A stretch of 64,000 bases of DNA. Origin: Acidobacteriaceae bacterium. GTDB lineage: Bacteria > Acidobacteriota > Terriglobia > Terriglobales > Acidobacteriaceae. Position 1 is the stretch's first letter. The number at the start of each line of letters is the position of its first letter. Positions 1-9,188 of the stretch are shown piece by piece. The notes below the pieces were generated by a model. It had not been told where the DNA came from, searched no databases, and saw only the letters and a list, made by a program, of their open reading frames with translations. Where the stretch lies: the NCBI GenBank assembly GCA_003138515.1, contig PLGG01000058.1, positions 23,406 to 87,405 of the forward strand, in the 5' to 3' direction. Made by a program: the position numbers and the translations under genes.

Positions 1-1434
1 TGGACGCGCGACATGGTGCAGACAGCGACGGCACTGCTGGCGTGCGGACGGGCGGAGACGGCGCGGCGCGCGCTGGTGTACCTGGCATGCACGCAGCAGG
101 TGGACGGAGGGTTTGCGCAGAATTTCTGGATCGACGGAACGCCGTACTGGAGCGGCAAGCAACTGGACGAAGTGGCGTTTCCGGTGATTCTGGCGTGGCG
201 GCTGTGGAAGGCGGGCGGGCTGGGCGAGCTGCACATGTTTCCGTTTGTGGAGCGGGCGGCGGGGTTTCTGGTGCGTCATGCGCCGATCACGCACCAGGAG
301 CGCTGGGAGGAGAATGCGGGGTATTCGCCGTCGACGCTGGCGGCGGTGATCGGCGGGCTGATTTGCGCGGCGGAGATAGCGCGGGCGCATGAGTCGGATG
401 AGCTGGGCGAGTTTCTGGAGGAGTTTGCCGACTGGATTGAAGGGCACCTCGAAGATTGGACGGTGACGAACAACGGCGTGCTCGACAAGGATGTGAAGCG
501 GCACTACATGCGGATCAGGCCGCCGGAGTGCGGCGAGGCGTACGCGCACGAGAGCTGCGGGAAGGAGACGATTCACCTCCAGAACCGGCCGCCGGGAACG
601 AGGACGGAGTTTGAAGCGCGCGAGATTATCGATGCGGGGTTCCTGGAGCTGGTGAGGTACGGCGTGCGGCGGGCGGACGATCCACTGATTGCGGATTCGC
701 TGAAGGTGGTGGACGCGGTGCTGCAACGCGAGTTGCCACAGGGGCCCGGATGGTTGCGCTACAACTTTGACGGCTACGGGCAGCGGCCGGATGGAGGGCC
801 GTATGAGGGATGGGGGCAGGGACGCGTGTGGCCGATGCTGACAGGCGAACGAGCACACCGCGAACTGGCGGCAGGGAACGACATCAGTGCGCTGATCAAG
901 ACGTATGAGCAATTCGCGAGCTGCGGGCAGTTGTTGCCGGAGCAGGTGTGGGACGAGGACGACAGGCCGGAGCGGAGCTTGAAGAAGGGTAAGCCGGCGG
1001 GGTCGGCGGTGCCGCTGGTGTGGGCTCATGCGGAGTATTTGAAACTGTTGCGCTCGGCTGTGGACGGCAAGGTGTTCGACCGCATCGATCCGGTGTTTGA
1101 CCGGTACTGCGAGCAGGAGGGGCGGAAGAAATGCCGGCGGGGCGTGGAGATCTATAGCCACATGCGGCCGATCCAGCGGATGGATGCGGGAAGCACGCTG
1201 CGGATTCTGGACGAAGGGCTGTTTGAAGTGACGTGGAGCGACGATGGGTGGAAGACGGTGAACAGGACCATGAGCCGGGGATTGGGCAGCGCGGGATTCA
1301 GCGCCGATGTGAGGCCCGCGGACGGAAGCACAGAGCTGGAGTGGACGATGCGCTGGACGGAATCGGACACCTGGCTTGGATACAATGTGAAGGTCAAGAT
1401 TGTGTCAGAGAAGGTGGAAGCGCCTTCAACGTGA
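1..1434 (+). CDS. Glucoamylase (GH15), 5'-truncated by window edge
   Basis: This is the C-terminal part of a glucan 1,4-alpha-glucosidase of glycoside hydrolase family 15, which releases glucose from the non-reducing ends of alpha-glucans. The frame is open from base 1: the codons before the first ATG read WTRD, continuing into MVQTATALL, the conserved W-x-RDMV region of bacterial GH15. [14 protein letters not shown] (Glu about residue 103 from the window start) matches the general-acid loop, and LPEQVWD (Glu about 314) matches the general-base loop of the family. [11 protein letters not shown] is another family hallmark. The beta-sandwich domain normally found at the N-terminus lies outside the window. 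The gene ends 49 bp before transketolase, so starch or glycogen breakdown is adjacent to the pentose phosphate genes. Family assignment is secure; the exact substrate (starch or dextran) is not. Confidence 0.9.
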   Translation, partial: WTRDMVQTATALLACGRAETARRALVYLACTQQVDGGFAQNFWIDGTPYWSGKQLDEVAFPVILAWRLWKAGGLGELHMFPFVERAAGFLVRHAPITHQERWEENAGYSPSTLAAVIGGLICAAEIARAHESDELGEFLEEFADWIEGHLEDWTVTNNGVLDKDVKRHYMRIRPPECGEAYAHESCGKETIHLQNRPPGTRTEFEAREIIDAGFLELVRYGVRRADDPLIADSLKVVDAVLQRELPQGPGWLRYNFDGYGQRPDGGPYEGWGQGRVWPMLTGERAHRELAAGNDISALIKTYEQFASCGQLLPEQVWDEDDRPERSLKKGKPAGSAVPLVWAHAEYLKLLRSAVDGKVFDRIDPVFDRYCEQEGRKKCRRGVEIYSHMRPIQRMDAGSTLRILDEGLFEVTWSDDGWKTVNRTMSRGLGSAGFSADVRPADGSTELEWTMRWTESDTWLGYNVKVKIVSEKVEAPST

Positions 1435-1483
1435 TTCAGCAAGTGCGTTGGGCACTTCAGGGAAAGGAACTTCAGGAAAAATT

Positions 1484-3487
1484 ATGGCTTCCAGCATTGC
1501 GTCACTCTCACTCGACCAGCTTTCGATCGATACATTGCGTTTGCTCGCCCTGGACACGGTAGAAAAGGCCAAGAGCGGCCATCCGGGGGCGCCGCTGGGC
1601 TGCGCGCCCATCTCTTATCTGCTGTTTCACAAGATTATGAAGCACAATCCGGCGCATTCAAAGTGGGCTGACAGGGACCGGTTTGTGCTGTCGAACGGAC
1701 ACGCGTCGGCGCTGCTTTACGGAACGCTGTTTCTCACCGGGTACAAGCTGACGCTGGATGATTTGAAGGGCTTTCGGCAGTGGGGATCGATCACGCCGGG
1801 TCATCCGGAGTACGGATTGACCGACGGCGTGGAGGCGACGACGGGGCCGCTGGGGCAGGGATTTGGGATGGCGGTGGGTATGGCCATCGCGGAGAGGCAC
1901 TTGGCGGCGACGTACAACCGCTCCGGATTCAATGTGGTGGACCATCACACGTTCGCGCTCTGCGGCGACGGCGATCTGATGGAGGGCCTTTCGCACGAGG
2001 CGGCCTCGCTGGCCGGGACGCTGGGGCTGGGAAAGCTGATTGTGCTCTATGACGACAATTTGATTTCGCTGGACGGTCCCACGAATTGGAGCTTTACGGA
2101 GAATGTGTACAAGCGCTTCGAGGCCTACAACTGGCACGTGCAGCGGGTGATAGACGGCAACGATCTGGACGGAATTGAAGCGGCGATTACGGCGGCGAAG
2201 GAGGAGACGGGCAGACCTTCGCTGATCGCGGTACGGACAGTGATCGGGTACGGCAGCCCGAAAGCGGGGACGAACAAGGTGCACGGGGAGGCGATGGGCC
2301 CTGCGGATACGGCGGCGACGAAGAAGTTCTTCGGCTTCCCGGAGGACCAGAGCTTCTATGTGCCGGAGGACGCGCTGGCCAATTGGCGCGAGGCGGTGAA
2401 GCGCGGCGCGGGCCAGGAGGTGGAGTGGAACAAGCTGTTTGCCGGCTACAAGGCGGAGTTTCCCGAACTGGCGGCGGAGTTCGAGCGCACGCAGGCGGGC
2501 AAGCTGAAGGCCGACTGGGAGAAGGTGATTCCCAGCTTCCCTGTGGACAAGCCGGTGGCCACGCGCAACGCGGGCCAGGTGGTGATGAACGCGATCTACG
2601 ACAGTGTGCCGGAGTTGTTCGGCGGGGCGGCGGATCTGACGGCGTCGACGAAGACGATCTTCAAGGCGAGCAAGCACTTTGCCGAAGATCCGGCGGGGCG
2701 CAATGTGTTTTTCGGCGTGCGCGAGCTGGGCATGTGCGCAGCGGTGAATGGAATGGCGGTTCACGGCGGATTGCGGCCATTCGGGTCTACATTTTTTGTC
2801 TTTTCTGACTACGCCAAACCTGCGCTGCGGATTGCTGCCATCATGGAAGCTCCGTCGCTGTTCGTCTTCACGCACGACTCGGTCGGGGTGGGCGAGGATG
2901 GACCGACACACGAGCCGATCGAGCACCTGATGGCGCTACGCGCGGTGCCGCACATGACGGACTTTCGCCCGGCCGATGCGAATGAAACAGCGGCGGTGTG
3001 GCGGCTGGCGCTGGAGCGTAAAAGGCCATGCTTCTTTGCACTGACACGGCAAGACGTGCCGGTGATCGATGCGGCCACACACGATGTGTTTGCGGGCGTA
3101 AGCAAGGGGGCGTACGTGCTCGAAAACGCGGCGAATCCGCAGGTCGTGATCATCGGGACCGGTTCAGAAGTTCAACTGGCGCTGGGCGCGGCCAAGCTGC
3201 TTGCGGCGGAGGGAATCAGGGCGCGCGTGGTGAGCTTCCCGAGCTGGAGGATTTTCGAGGAGCAATCGGCCGCATACAAGTCGAGCGTGCTGCCTGCAAA
3301 CGTGCCCAAGCTGGCGGTTGAAGCGGGCGCAACGCTGGGGTGGTGGAAGTATGTTGGCACTGACGGCGACGTCGTTGGGCTGGACCGATTTGGCGCCTCT
3401 GCGCCGGGGCCGGTAGTGATGAAGGAATTGGGATTCACTGCGGAGAATGTGGCGGGAAGAGCGAAAGCTCTTCTCAAGCGGGGTTAG
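1484..3487 (+). CDS. tkt: Transketolase
   Basis: A 667-residue thiamine-diphosphate enzyme that moves two-carbon units between sugar phosphates in the pentose phosphate pathway. The ORF track starts at 1400, but the ATG at 1484 has AGGA 6 nt upstream and gives the standard N-terminus, with SGHPGAPLG close behind. The TPP/Mg motif GDGDLMEG starts near residue 161. The pyrimidine-binding domain carries [14 protein letters not shown]. The length matches E. coli TktA (about 663). The stop codon TAG lies inside the first copy of a 9-bp tandem repeat forming a long hairpin between this gene and rpiB. Co-orientation with rpiB suggests one pentose-phosphate transcript. Confidence 0.96.
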   Translation: MASSIASLSLDQLSIDTLRLLALDTVEKAKSGHPGAPLGCAPISYLLFHKIMKHNPAHSKWADRDRFVLSNGHASALLYGTLFLTGYKLTLDDLKGFRQWGSITPGHPEYGLTDGVEATTGPLGQGFGMAVGMAIAERHLAATYNRSGFNVVDHHTFALCGDGDLMEGLSHEAASLAGTLGLGKLIVLYDDNLISLDGPTNWSFTENVYKRFEAYNWHVQRVIDGNDLDGIEAAITAAKEETGRPSLIAVRTVIGYGSPKAGTNKVHGEAMGPADTAATKKFFGFPEDQSFYVPEDALANWREAVKRGAGQEVEWNKLFAGYKAEFPELAAEFERTQAGKLKADWEKVIPSFPVDKPVATRNAGQVVMNAIYDSVPELFGGAADLTASTKTIFKASKHFAEDPAGRNVFFGVRELGMCAAVNGMAVHGGLRPFGSTFFVFSDYAKPALRIAAIMEAPSLFVFTHDSVGVGEDGPTHEPIEHLMALRAVPHMTDFRPADANETAAVWRLALERKRPCFFALTRQDVPVIDAATHDVFAGVSKGAYVLENAANPQVVIIGTGSEVQLALGAAKLLAAEGIRARVVSFPSWRIFEEQSAAYKSSVLPANVPKLAVEAGATLGWWKYVGTDGDVVGLDRFGASAPGPVVMKELGFTAENVAGRAKALLKRG

Positions 3488-3575
3488 CGGAGCTAGCGGC
3501 GTTAGCGGAGCCAAATAAACCGCCTTGAGATTCTCCTAACTCCGCTAACTCCGCCGACACCGCTAACTCCGCTAT
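3479..3575 (+). repeat. Inverted arrays of a 9-bp repeat between tkt and rpiB
   Basis: Left arm at about 3484-3510: three units of GTTAGCGGA-type sequence (GTTAGCGGA, GCTAGCGGC, GTTAGCGGA). Right arm at about 3534-3575: the same 9-bp unit repeated about four to five times in reverse orientation (TCCGCTAAC). A spacer of about 24 nt separates them. The transcript would fold into a long GC-rich hairpin that includes the tkt stop codon and ends just before the rpiB ribosome-binding site. It could act as an attenuator, RNA-stability element or processing site. No U-run follows, so a simple terminator is unlikely. Confidence 0.7.
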
Positions 3576-3588
3576 TGAAAGGACGATC

Positions 3589-4047
3589 TTGAAATTAGTT
3601 ATCGCGTCGGATCATGCGGGATTTGCGTTGAAGGAAGAGGTGCGCGCGAATCTGTCGGCGGCAGGGCACGAGGTCATCGACCTGGGGGCGTTCAAGTGCG
3701 AACCCGAAGACGATTATCCCGACTTTGCGGAGAAGGTGGGCGAGGCGATCAAGGCGGGCGTGGCGCCACGGGGAGTTTTGATCTGCGGGTCGGGCGTGGG
3801 TGTGTGCGTGGCGGCGAACAAGATTCCAGGAATCCGTGCGGGGATTTGCCACGACACTTATTCGGCGCACCAGGGCGTGGAGCACGACGACATGAACGTG
3901 CTGGTCCTGGGCGCGCGGATCATCGGATCGGCGCTGGCGTTCGAGCTGGCGCACGCGTTCGTCGGCGCAAAGTTTCAGGCCCAGGAAGGGCGCTTTGAAC
4001 GGCGGTTCAAGAAGGTGCTCGCCATCGAGGCCAAGTGCTGCCGCTGA
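3589..4047 (+). CDS. rpiB: Ribose-5-phosphate isomerase B
   Basis: A 152-residue RpiB/LacA-family isomerase that interconverts ribose 5-phosphate and ribulose 5-phosphate. It opens with KLVIASDHAGF, has CGSGVGVCVAANK (the first Cys aligns with the catalytic Cys of RpiB), and HDDMNVLVLG, the conserved His/Asn segment. The start is TTG at 3589 with AGGA 6 nt upstream; no ATG fits as well. The C-terminus is acceptably conserved for the family (about 140-150 residues). It lies about 100 bp behind tkt, separated by the 9-bp repeat hairpin, and probably shares its transcript. Confidence 0.95.
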   Translation: MKLVIASDHAGFALKEEVRANLSAAGHEVIDLGAFKCEPEDDYPDFAEKVGEAIKAGVAPRGVLICGSGVGVCVAANKIPGIRAGICHDTYSAHQGVEHDDMNVLVLGARIIGSALAFELAHAFVGAKFQAQEGRFERRFKKVLAIEAKCCR

Positions 4048-4257
4048 GGTGGTTCCTCTAACCCGAAGTTGCGACACGACAGGATTTCTGGCTTCTGGGT
4101 TTTCATCGCACTGCGATCGAAATGATTTCAGATGCGGGGTACATTGACGTGTTCGCGGATCGAGATTGACTCGTTTCTCCGGACGCTGCAAAGGGCATAC
4201 CATTTTCCCCTTCGATTTGTTGAATAAGAACGCGCGCAGCGCGGGAAAGAGTCGCCG

Positions 4258-4869
4258 ATGCTCCCCTTCGACGTGATCCTGTTCGATGTGGGCGGTGTGC
4301 TGCTGACCAATGGATGGGACCACGCCGAGCGCGCGGCCGCGGTGGAGCGCTTCGGGCTGGACGCGGCGGCATTCGAGGCCAGGCACCTTGCTGCTTACGA
4401 TGCATGGGAGCGGAGCGCGATCACGGGCAAGGCCTACCTGAACGAGACTGTTTTTTATGAGCCGCGCGGGTTTTCCCGCGGCGATTTTTTTTCCTTCATG
4501 CTGGCGCAGTCGAAGCTGCTGCCGGACGGGGCGCTTGAAATCCTGAAGGAGCTTTCCGCATCGAACCGCTATTTGCTGGGCGCGCTGAACAATGAAGCGC
4601 GGGAGACGAACGATTTTCGCTTTGGCAAATTCGAACTGCGCCGGTATTTCAAGGTGGCGCTGAGCTCGTGTTACGTGGGCCTGCGCAAGCCGGAGCCGGC
4701 GATGTACCGGCGGGCGCTGGACATTCTCGGCTCCGCACCCGAACGGACGCTGTTCATTGACGACCGGCAGGAGAATGTAGACGGCGCGGTGGAAGCGCGG
4801 ATCAAGGCGATTCGGTTTACGGGCGCGGAAGCGTTGAGAGGCGAGTTGGAGAAGCTGGGAGTCCTGTAG
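4258..4869 (+). CDS. HAD-superfamily hydrolase
   Basis: A 203-residue haloacid-dehalogenase-like protein of the YihX/epoxide-hydrolase-N subgroup. Motif I is FDVGGVLL, with the nucleophile Asp in DxGG form rather than the classic DxD. Lys and Pro in LRKPEPAMY form the motif III region. Motif IV is FIDDRQENV. The small cap region (residues about 15-90) is helical and charged. The substrate cannot be told from sequence; relatives act on sugar phosphates, which would fit the upstream tkt/rpiB. The 210 bp separating it from rpiB shows no clear signal, so it may be transcribed on its own. Confidence 0.85.
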   Translation: MLPFDVILFDVGGVLLTNGWDHAERAAAVERFGLDAAAFEARHLAAYDAWERSAITGKAYLNETVFYEPRGFSRGDFFSFMLAQSKLLPDGALEILKELSASNRYLLGALNNEARETNDFRFGKFELRRYFKVALSSCYVGLRKPEPAMYRRALDILGSAPERTLFIDDRQENVDGAVEARIKAIRFTGAEALRGELEKLGVL

Positions 4870-4902
4870 ATTCATCGACTGAATGATCGTGGTTCGTGCT
4901 TT

Positions 4903-4942
4903 CCCACCCTTGGCGCAAAGACAAAGACGCGCCAAGGATGGG
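4903..4942. repeat. Palindromic intergenic element (14-bp stem)
   Basis: CCCACCCTTGGCGC (4903-4916) pairs with GCGCCAAGGATGGG (4929-4942) with a single mismatch around a 12-nt loop. GCACCCAC follows at once. It lies 33 bp after the HAD gene. It has no U-run, so it is more likely a REP-like dispersed element than a terminator. A related tail, GTGGGGCACCCAC, recurs alone at about 5603-5615. Confidence 0.7.
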
Positions 4943-5104
4943 GCACCCACTTCTCGAATGTGCTCCAAGCTCAGTCGCATGAAGATTCTTGGGCGCACCC
5001 TCAGATTTTTGTGCTAGTTCTGTGCTATACCGTCAGGGGCAATTCTGTTTGCTGCGGAGTGACTTCCGAATAGGCGACCAACCGCCCAGAGCTAGAACGA
5101 TCGG

Positions 5105-5125
5105 GCGTATTATTAGTTCATACGC
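5105..5125. repeat. Short inverted repeat upstream of small membrane ORF
   Basis: GCGTAT (5105-5110) and ATACGC (5120-5125) form a 6-bp inverted repeat ending 11 bp before the ATG at 5137. TATTAT between the arms could be a -10 element, so the repeat could be an operator. The evidence is weak. Confidence 0.25.
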
Positions 5126-5136
5126 AGAGCACGAAC

Positions 5137-5421
5137 ATGTCTAGATTGTGGTTATTTCTAGCCGGAGCACTCGGCCCCTTCCCGATCTGGGTGGCCATTT
5201 ACCTAGCTGCGCGACAGAACACATTTACGCTAGATTCGATGTTCCGCATTCTGCGGGTTTGGCGGTGGATCACGTGGATTGCAGGAGTCGTATTGTGGCT
5301 ACTTTTTCTTTTGCCCCCTCACATTCGCTGGCAATACGGCGCTTGTGTGAGCACGTTTTCCCTCGGCCTTTCCTTTCCTGAGTCCTGGCTAAAGGCACGC
5401 GTCAGCCCAGCTCCCCGATAA
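5137..5421 (+). CDS. Small hypothetical membrane protein
   Basis: A 94-residue ORF with about three hydrophobic stretches (residues 4-25, 42-60 and 63-80) rich in Trp, Leu and Ile, and a basic C-terminus. I do not recognise a family. The base composition is less GC-rich than its neighbours, and the surrounding intergenic DNA holds paired TGTGCTA repeats at 5010 and 5506, so it may be cargo of a small decayed insertion. No strong ribosome-binding site precedes the ATG. It is probably a real membrane peptide, but this rests only on hydrophobicity and codon flow. Confidence 0.4.
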   Translation: MSRLWLFLAGALGPFPIWVAIYLAARQNTFTLDSMFRILRVWRWITWIAGVVLWLLFLLPPHIRWQYGACVSTFSLGLSFPESWLKARVSPAPR

Positions 5422-5706
5422 ACGGCTATGCTCCAGTAGGAATTTCGTTAACAGTCTGCTCAGCCTACGCAAAGGATCATGCTGGTCGACTTTGTCGGAA
5501 GAACTTGTGCTAATTTGTGCTAGTCATGCAATCATTTGGGCTGTCTTGGCTATTTGGGCTATTTTAGAATCAATAGCTTATTTGTTTTCAATTCATGCTG
5601 ACGTGGGGCACCCACAAGTCAGCGAATCAGCAAGTGAGCGGGTCAGCGAGCTTCGTAACTCTTTTCGCCGATGCGTGTCTAATCCAGTGGGGAGTTCGAA
5701 ATTCAC

Positions 5707-6468
5707 GTGCGTCGATTGAATCTGTTCCCGCTTGCGGGAATTCTTTTCTCGGTTTTGGTTCTGAATGTCGCGGCGGTTGACGCCGCAGCGCAGTCCGGCG
5801 ACTTCGAAATCGCGCAGCACGGTCAAGCGGTCGGCTCGGCCAGCTTCCAATTCGCTGCGACGAAGGATGGATACGATTCGACGTCGCTGGTGAAGGTGGC
5901 CATGCAGGAGCTGGACTACGCGCTCTCAAAGAACGAGGAGCTCGGCGCGGCCAATCAACTGAAACACGTGATGTTGAGCGCTACGGTGAACGGGGAGGCG
6001 GTGAGCGTGGTGGCGGCGCCCGATTCAGCGCAGTTTCTCTTGAATATCTCAGCGAACGGCAAGAGCTCGACGACGCGGCTGGCCCCGCACCCCGGCGCAG
6101 TGTTTCTGCCGGACTTCGACGCGGGTGCGCTGGAGACGCTGCTGGCGCTTGCAGTGACCCAGAATAATCGCGACCTTTGGGCGATTTTGCCGAAGGGGGC
6201 CGGGTCCATTGAGCCGGTGCAACTGGCTACCTATCCGGATCAGGAGGGCACGCTCGACGGAAAGGCCGTCACGGTGCACCACCTGGTGGCCACAATCGCC
6301 GGGGCAAACACTGAGTTGTTTTCCGGGCCGGAGAATCAACTGCTGCAGGCGGAACTGCCGCAGGAGGGGTTTGCGCTGGTCAGGAAGGGTTTCGTGCTGA
6401 GCCCCGCGGCCAAACCGATTGCGCCGACTGGCGATTCGGGGGCCGTTCCGGCAGCGCCGGCAAATTGA
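5707..6468 (+). CDS. Secreted protein of unknown function
   Basis: A 253-residue protein beginning at GTG 5707 with a clear Sec signal peptide (basic MRRLN, hydrophobic LFPLAGILFSVLVLNVAA, then an Ala-rich cleavage region ending near AAAQS). The mature part looks beta-rich and is moderately acidic; the C-terminal 25 residues are Pro/Ala-rich and probably disordered. I recognise no catalytic motif. Its C-terminal coding sequence overlaps the 5' extension of the next ORF in the track, but the start I prefer for that gene lies downstream, so the two are simple neighbours. Confidence 0.7.
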   Translation: MRRLNLFPLAGILFSVLVLNVAAVDAAAQSGDFEIAQHGQAVGSASFQFAATKDGYDSTSLVKVAMQELDYALSKNEELGAANQLKHVMLSATVNGEAVSVVAAPDSAQFLLNISANGKSSTTRLAPHPGAVFLPDFDAGALETLLALAVTQNNRDLWAILPKGAGSIEPVQLATYPDQEGTLDGKAVTVHHLVATIAGANTELFSGPENQLLQAELPQEGFALVRKGFVLSPAAKPIAPTGDSGAVPAAPAN

Positions 6469-6610
6469 GACCGGTCAGGCCGGGCCGGTAAACCCGAAAG
6501 AGCGCCTGGCGCGTCTAATTATCAGACAAATCCGAATCCGCGAAGGCACTCGGAGAAAGCTGCGGATCGACGTAGACTGGAGAAGCTCTCGATTGTCCGC
6601 ACTCCTTCCT

Positions 6611-8026
6611 ATGTGCCGCTCCGCATTCGCGGCGTTTGCGCTGGCTGTGCTTGCGATGGCCGGCGTTGAAAGCGCCCAGGCAACGCAACAGGCCAAGACG
6701 CAGCAGAGGCCTGGCGCGGTGACTGGCTCACGGACGGCGAAGCGCCCGGCGCTCAATCGCAGCGAGCGGGTCTCGCGCGGCGCGCATCAGACCCCGCTCA
6801 TCCATTCAAATGCTCATCCCGGCAGCCGTGCGAACTTGAGCGCGACGGGTAGTAAGCGCACTCCAGATGAGGTAGGGCGCGCGGCGGGGCTCGCGATCCG
6901 GCGGCAACTTGCACGAGGGCAGATGGAACGTGACGCCGCTTCGGCTCGCGCAGGGCGTGCACGCAACGCTCGGCGGCCGAGGCTGGAGCGAATCGCACTT
7001 CGATCGACGGAGAGCAGCGCCCGGCGGGAGTCCGAACCGGATGAGGCGCGGACGGCCGAACCGGTTCCAGACACAAGACAGCCGGAGACCGTCGAGAATG
7101 CGCCGGATGGGGACCAGGCCGCGGTATCACGGCCGATGGATGAGGCGCGCGAACGAAAGCCGGTAGCAAGCGCCACTGAAGAGAAGGAGAGCGCGGACGG
7201 TTCGGACACGGTGCCGGCGCCGGTTAGACGGATAGCGCCGAGCGACGGCGGAGCAGAAAACAGAGCGGCAGAGAGAAACAACGATGCGGCGGCGCAGGCC
7301 GGCGATGAGACCAGCGCGACAACGCCGATCGAAACCGGAGAGGAAGCGGGGTTCGCGGGAGCGAAAACGAGGGGCGCTATCGCTTCGCTAGTAATGCCGA
7401 GGCACGGAATGCCGGCGTCGCTGCGCGGGTCGCTCGCATCACTCCAGCGGCAAAACGATCGGCTCGATGCGGAGGGGCTGGAGCGGATTGAGAACGAAGC
7501 CGATCTGGCGGCGCGCATCGCCGACAAGCTGCTTGTGCCGATTCCGGCGTCGAGTGCGCTAGCGGTGAACGCGGAGCTCGAGGAGAATCACCGTTATTGC
7601 CGGCCTTGGACGGCGAAGTTCCTGGCCGATCTGGCGCGGGCGCATGAGGCGGCGTTTCATCGGTCGATCAAAGTCAGCTCGGCAGTGCGGACCGTGGAGT
7701 ACCAGAAGCGGCTGATGGAGACCAACGGCAATGCGGCTCCGGCCGAGGGCGATCTGGTCAGTCCGCATCTGACGGGCGCGACAATCGACATCGCCAAGAA
7801 AGGCCTGACCCGGGCGGAAATGGCCTGGATGCGGAAGCAACTGGCGGGACTCGAGGCGGCCGGGAAGATCGATGTGGAAGAGGAATTCAAGCAGGCGTGT
7901 TTCCACATTACTGTGTACAAGAACTATGCGGCGGTGAAGGCCGGTCCGGCGACCCCTTCGAAGCCCGCGACGCATAGCACCCCGCGGCAGACGGCCGCAC
8001 AGGCTGACGAGGCGCAGGGAACGTAG
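6611..8026 (+). CDS. Secreted M15/VanY-like peptidase domain protein (DUF5715-like)
   Basis: A 471-residue exported protein. The ORF track starts at 6419, but the ATG at 6611 gives a proper signal peptide (MCRSAFAAFALAVLAMAG, cleavage near AQA). Residues about 25-310 are low-complexity, rich in Arg, Glu, Ala and Ser, and probably disordered. The folded C-terminal domain (about 315-440) contains SSAVRTVEYQ, SPHLTGATIDI and CFHITVY. The order S-x-H-x6-D followed by a late His matches the zinc ligands of M15 D-Ala-D-Ala carboxypeptidases. I therefore infer a periplasmic peptidoglycan-directed role. The family name DUF5715 is from memory. The residues fit a metal site, but activity is unproven. 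Confidence 0.65.
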   Translation: MCRSAFAAFALAVLAMAGVESAQATQQAKTQQRPGAVTGSRTAKRPALNRSERVSRGAHQTPLIHSNAHPGSRANLSATGSKRTPDEVGRAAGLAIRRQLARGQMERDAASARAGRARNARRPRLERIALRSTESSARRESEPDEARTAEPVPDTRQPETVENAPDGDQAAVSRPMDEARERKPVASATEEKESADGSDTVPAPVRRIAPSDGGAENRAAERNNDAAAQAGDETSATTPIETGEEAGFAGAKTRGAIASLVMPRHGMPASLRGSLASLQRQNDRLDAEGLERIENEADLAARIADKLLVPIPASSALAVNAELEENHRYCRPWTAKFLADLARAHEAAFHRSIKVSSAVRTVEYQKRLMETNGNAAPAEGDLVSPHLTGATIDIAKKGLTRAEMAWMRKQLAGLEAAGKIDVEEEFKQACFHITVYKNYAAVKAGPATPSKPATHSTPRQTAAQADEAQGT

Positions 8027-8096
8027 AGCGGAAACGGCGCCTGGCCGCGCCAACCACCACCAGAAAATTCATTCGATTGCGGATGCCCGCCCAGAG

Positions 8097-8102
8097 TACA
8101 AT
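8097..8102 (+). promoter_or_regulatory. Possible -10 element (TACAAT) before Yip1 gene
   Basis: TACAAT sits inside an inverted repeat (GCCCGC upstream, GCGGGC downstream) about 150 bp before the ATG of the membrane protein at 8255. The same hexamer precedes cysS and all three tRNA genes in this window, which supports it as the local -10 form. No good -35 at 17-bp spacing was found. Confidence 0.35.
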
Positions 8103-8254
8103 CGCGGGCAAATGCAAGTTGCTCCACAAAGGCGAGATGGAATTTCCGTGACCGATCGCGTGTGCGAGATGGCTGGGGCCACTCGCAAGGCGGATGGTAT
8201 GCGCCAGAGAGCATTTTCGCAGGAATTCCAAGTTTGCATCCGAAAGGCGAAATC

Positions 8255-9025
8255 ATGAGCGATATGGGAGTTCAACCTGTGGCCGAAGCGGCGCCAGGGG
8301 GCGGTGGATTGACGCAATGGCAGCGCGTGACGAACACGTTTGCGGCGCCATCGAAGACGTTTGAAGACATCAAGCACGGGAACAGGAGTTGGTGGCTGCC
8401 GCTGATCATTGGCGCATTGTTTACCTACATTCTGTTCGGCGCCATTGTTCAGAAGATCGGGATCCAACAGGCGATAGACAATCAGGTCCGGATGGATCCG
8501 AAATCGCAGGAACGGATGGCGGAGGCAAATCCGCAGCAGCGCGAGATGGGCAACAAGATCGCGCTTTATGCCACGGAGGGAGCATTTATTGGCGGGCCTG
8601 TAATTGCGATGGGGGTTGTAGCAGTTATGTCGCTCGTGCTGATGGCGACGATCAACTTTGGGTTTGGGGGCAGGGCGAAGTTCAGCGAAATCTTTGCCGT
8701 TAGTTACTACGCATGGCTACCGGAGATTTTCAGGGCGATTCTGGGGACAATTGTGATTTATTCGGGGATGGCGCCGGAGTCCTTCAACATCAAAAACTTT
8801 GCCCCGACGAATCTGGGCGCATTCCTCGATCCGGTAGAGACGAACAAGGCGCTGTACACGCTGGCGACCTGGTTGGACGCGGTGACTATCTGGAGACTGG
8901 TATTGCTTGGCATGGGCATCGCCATCGTAGCCGGCACGAAGCGCAGCTCGGGCTACATTGCGGTGTTTGGATGGTGGGTGCTGATGCTGCTGATCGCCGT
9001 GGGCTGGGCCGCGGTGATGGGATGA
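8255..9025 (+). CDS. Yip1-family integral membrane protein
   Basis: A 256-residue protein with about five membrane-spanning segments (near residues 48-68, 105-130, 145-165, 205-225 and 235-254) and a cytoplasmic N-terminal tail containing QWQRVTNTFAAPSKTFEDI. That pattern, a short lead-in then a W-rich first helix, is typical of bacterial Yip1-domain proteins of unknown function in Acidobacteriota. The ATG at 8255 is preferred over the track start at 8162 because GAAAGGCGA lies 6-7 nt upstream. The gene stands alone between the DUF5715-like gene and cysS. No enzymatic motif is visible. Confidence 0.7.
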   Translation: MSDMGVQPVAEAAPGGGGLTQWQRVTNTFAAPSKTFEDIKHGNRSWWLPLIIGALFTYILFGAIVQKIGIQQAIDNQVRMDPKSQERMAEANPQQREMGNKIALYATEGAFIGGPVIAMGVVAVMSLVLMATINFGFGGRAKFSEIFAVSYYAWLPEIFRAILGTIVIYSGMAPESFNIKNFAPTNLGAFLDPVETNKALYTLATWLDAVTIWRLVLLGMGIAIVAGTKRSSGYIAVFGWWVLMLLIAVGWAAVMG

Positions 9026-9081
9026 TTCCGGCTTCGTTTTGAAGGCCAAGTTGCGCGGGTTCGAGCGAGAACCCGCGCTGC

Positions 9082-9087
9082 TACAAT
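9082..9087 (+). promoter_or_regulatory. Possible -10 element (TACAAT) before cysS
   Basis: TACAATCGA lies about 100 bp upstream of the cysS start. The longer string TACAATCGAA also precedes tRNA-Pro and tRNA-His. Only the -10 half of a promoter can be seen. Confidence 0.35.
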
Positions 9088-9188
9088 CGAGTAGGCTGCT
9101 AAGGCAACATGTACGCGCGTGATGAGCGGGTCAAGAGAGACTCAACGCGCGCTTGCACGAGCCGAGCAGTGCACGAGCCGCCGAAGCG

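Noticed and set aside
1658-2926. 422-codon minus-strand ORF
   Set aside because: It lies wholly inside transketolase; long antisense frames are expected in GC-rich genes, and its Arg/His-rich composition is typical of a shadow.
3595-4998. 467-codon minus-strand ORF spanning rpiB, a gap and the HAD gene
   Set aside because: It is antisense to two well-supported genes, has shadow composition and no domain.
5492-5719. 75-codon ORF with one hydrophobic segment
   Set aside because: It has repetitive low-complexity DNA, no ribosome-binding site, no family, and overlaps the next gene's start. Possible but unsupported.
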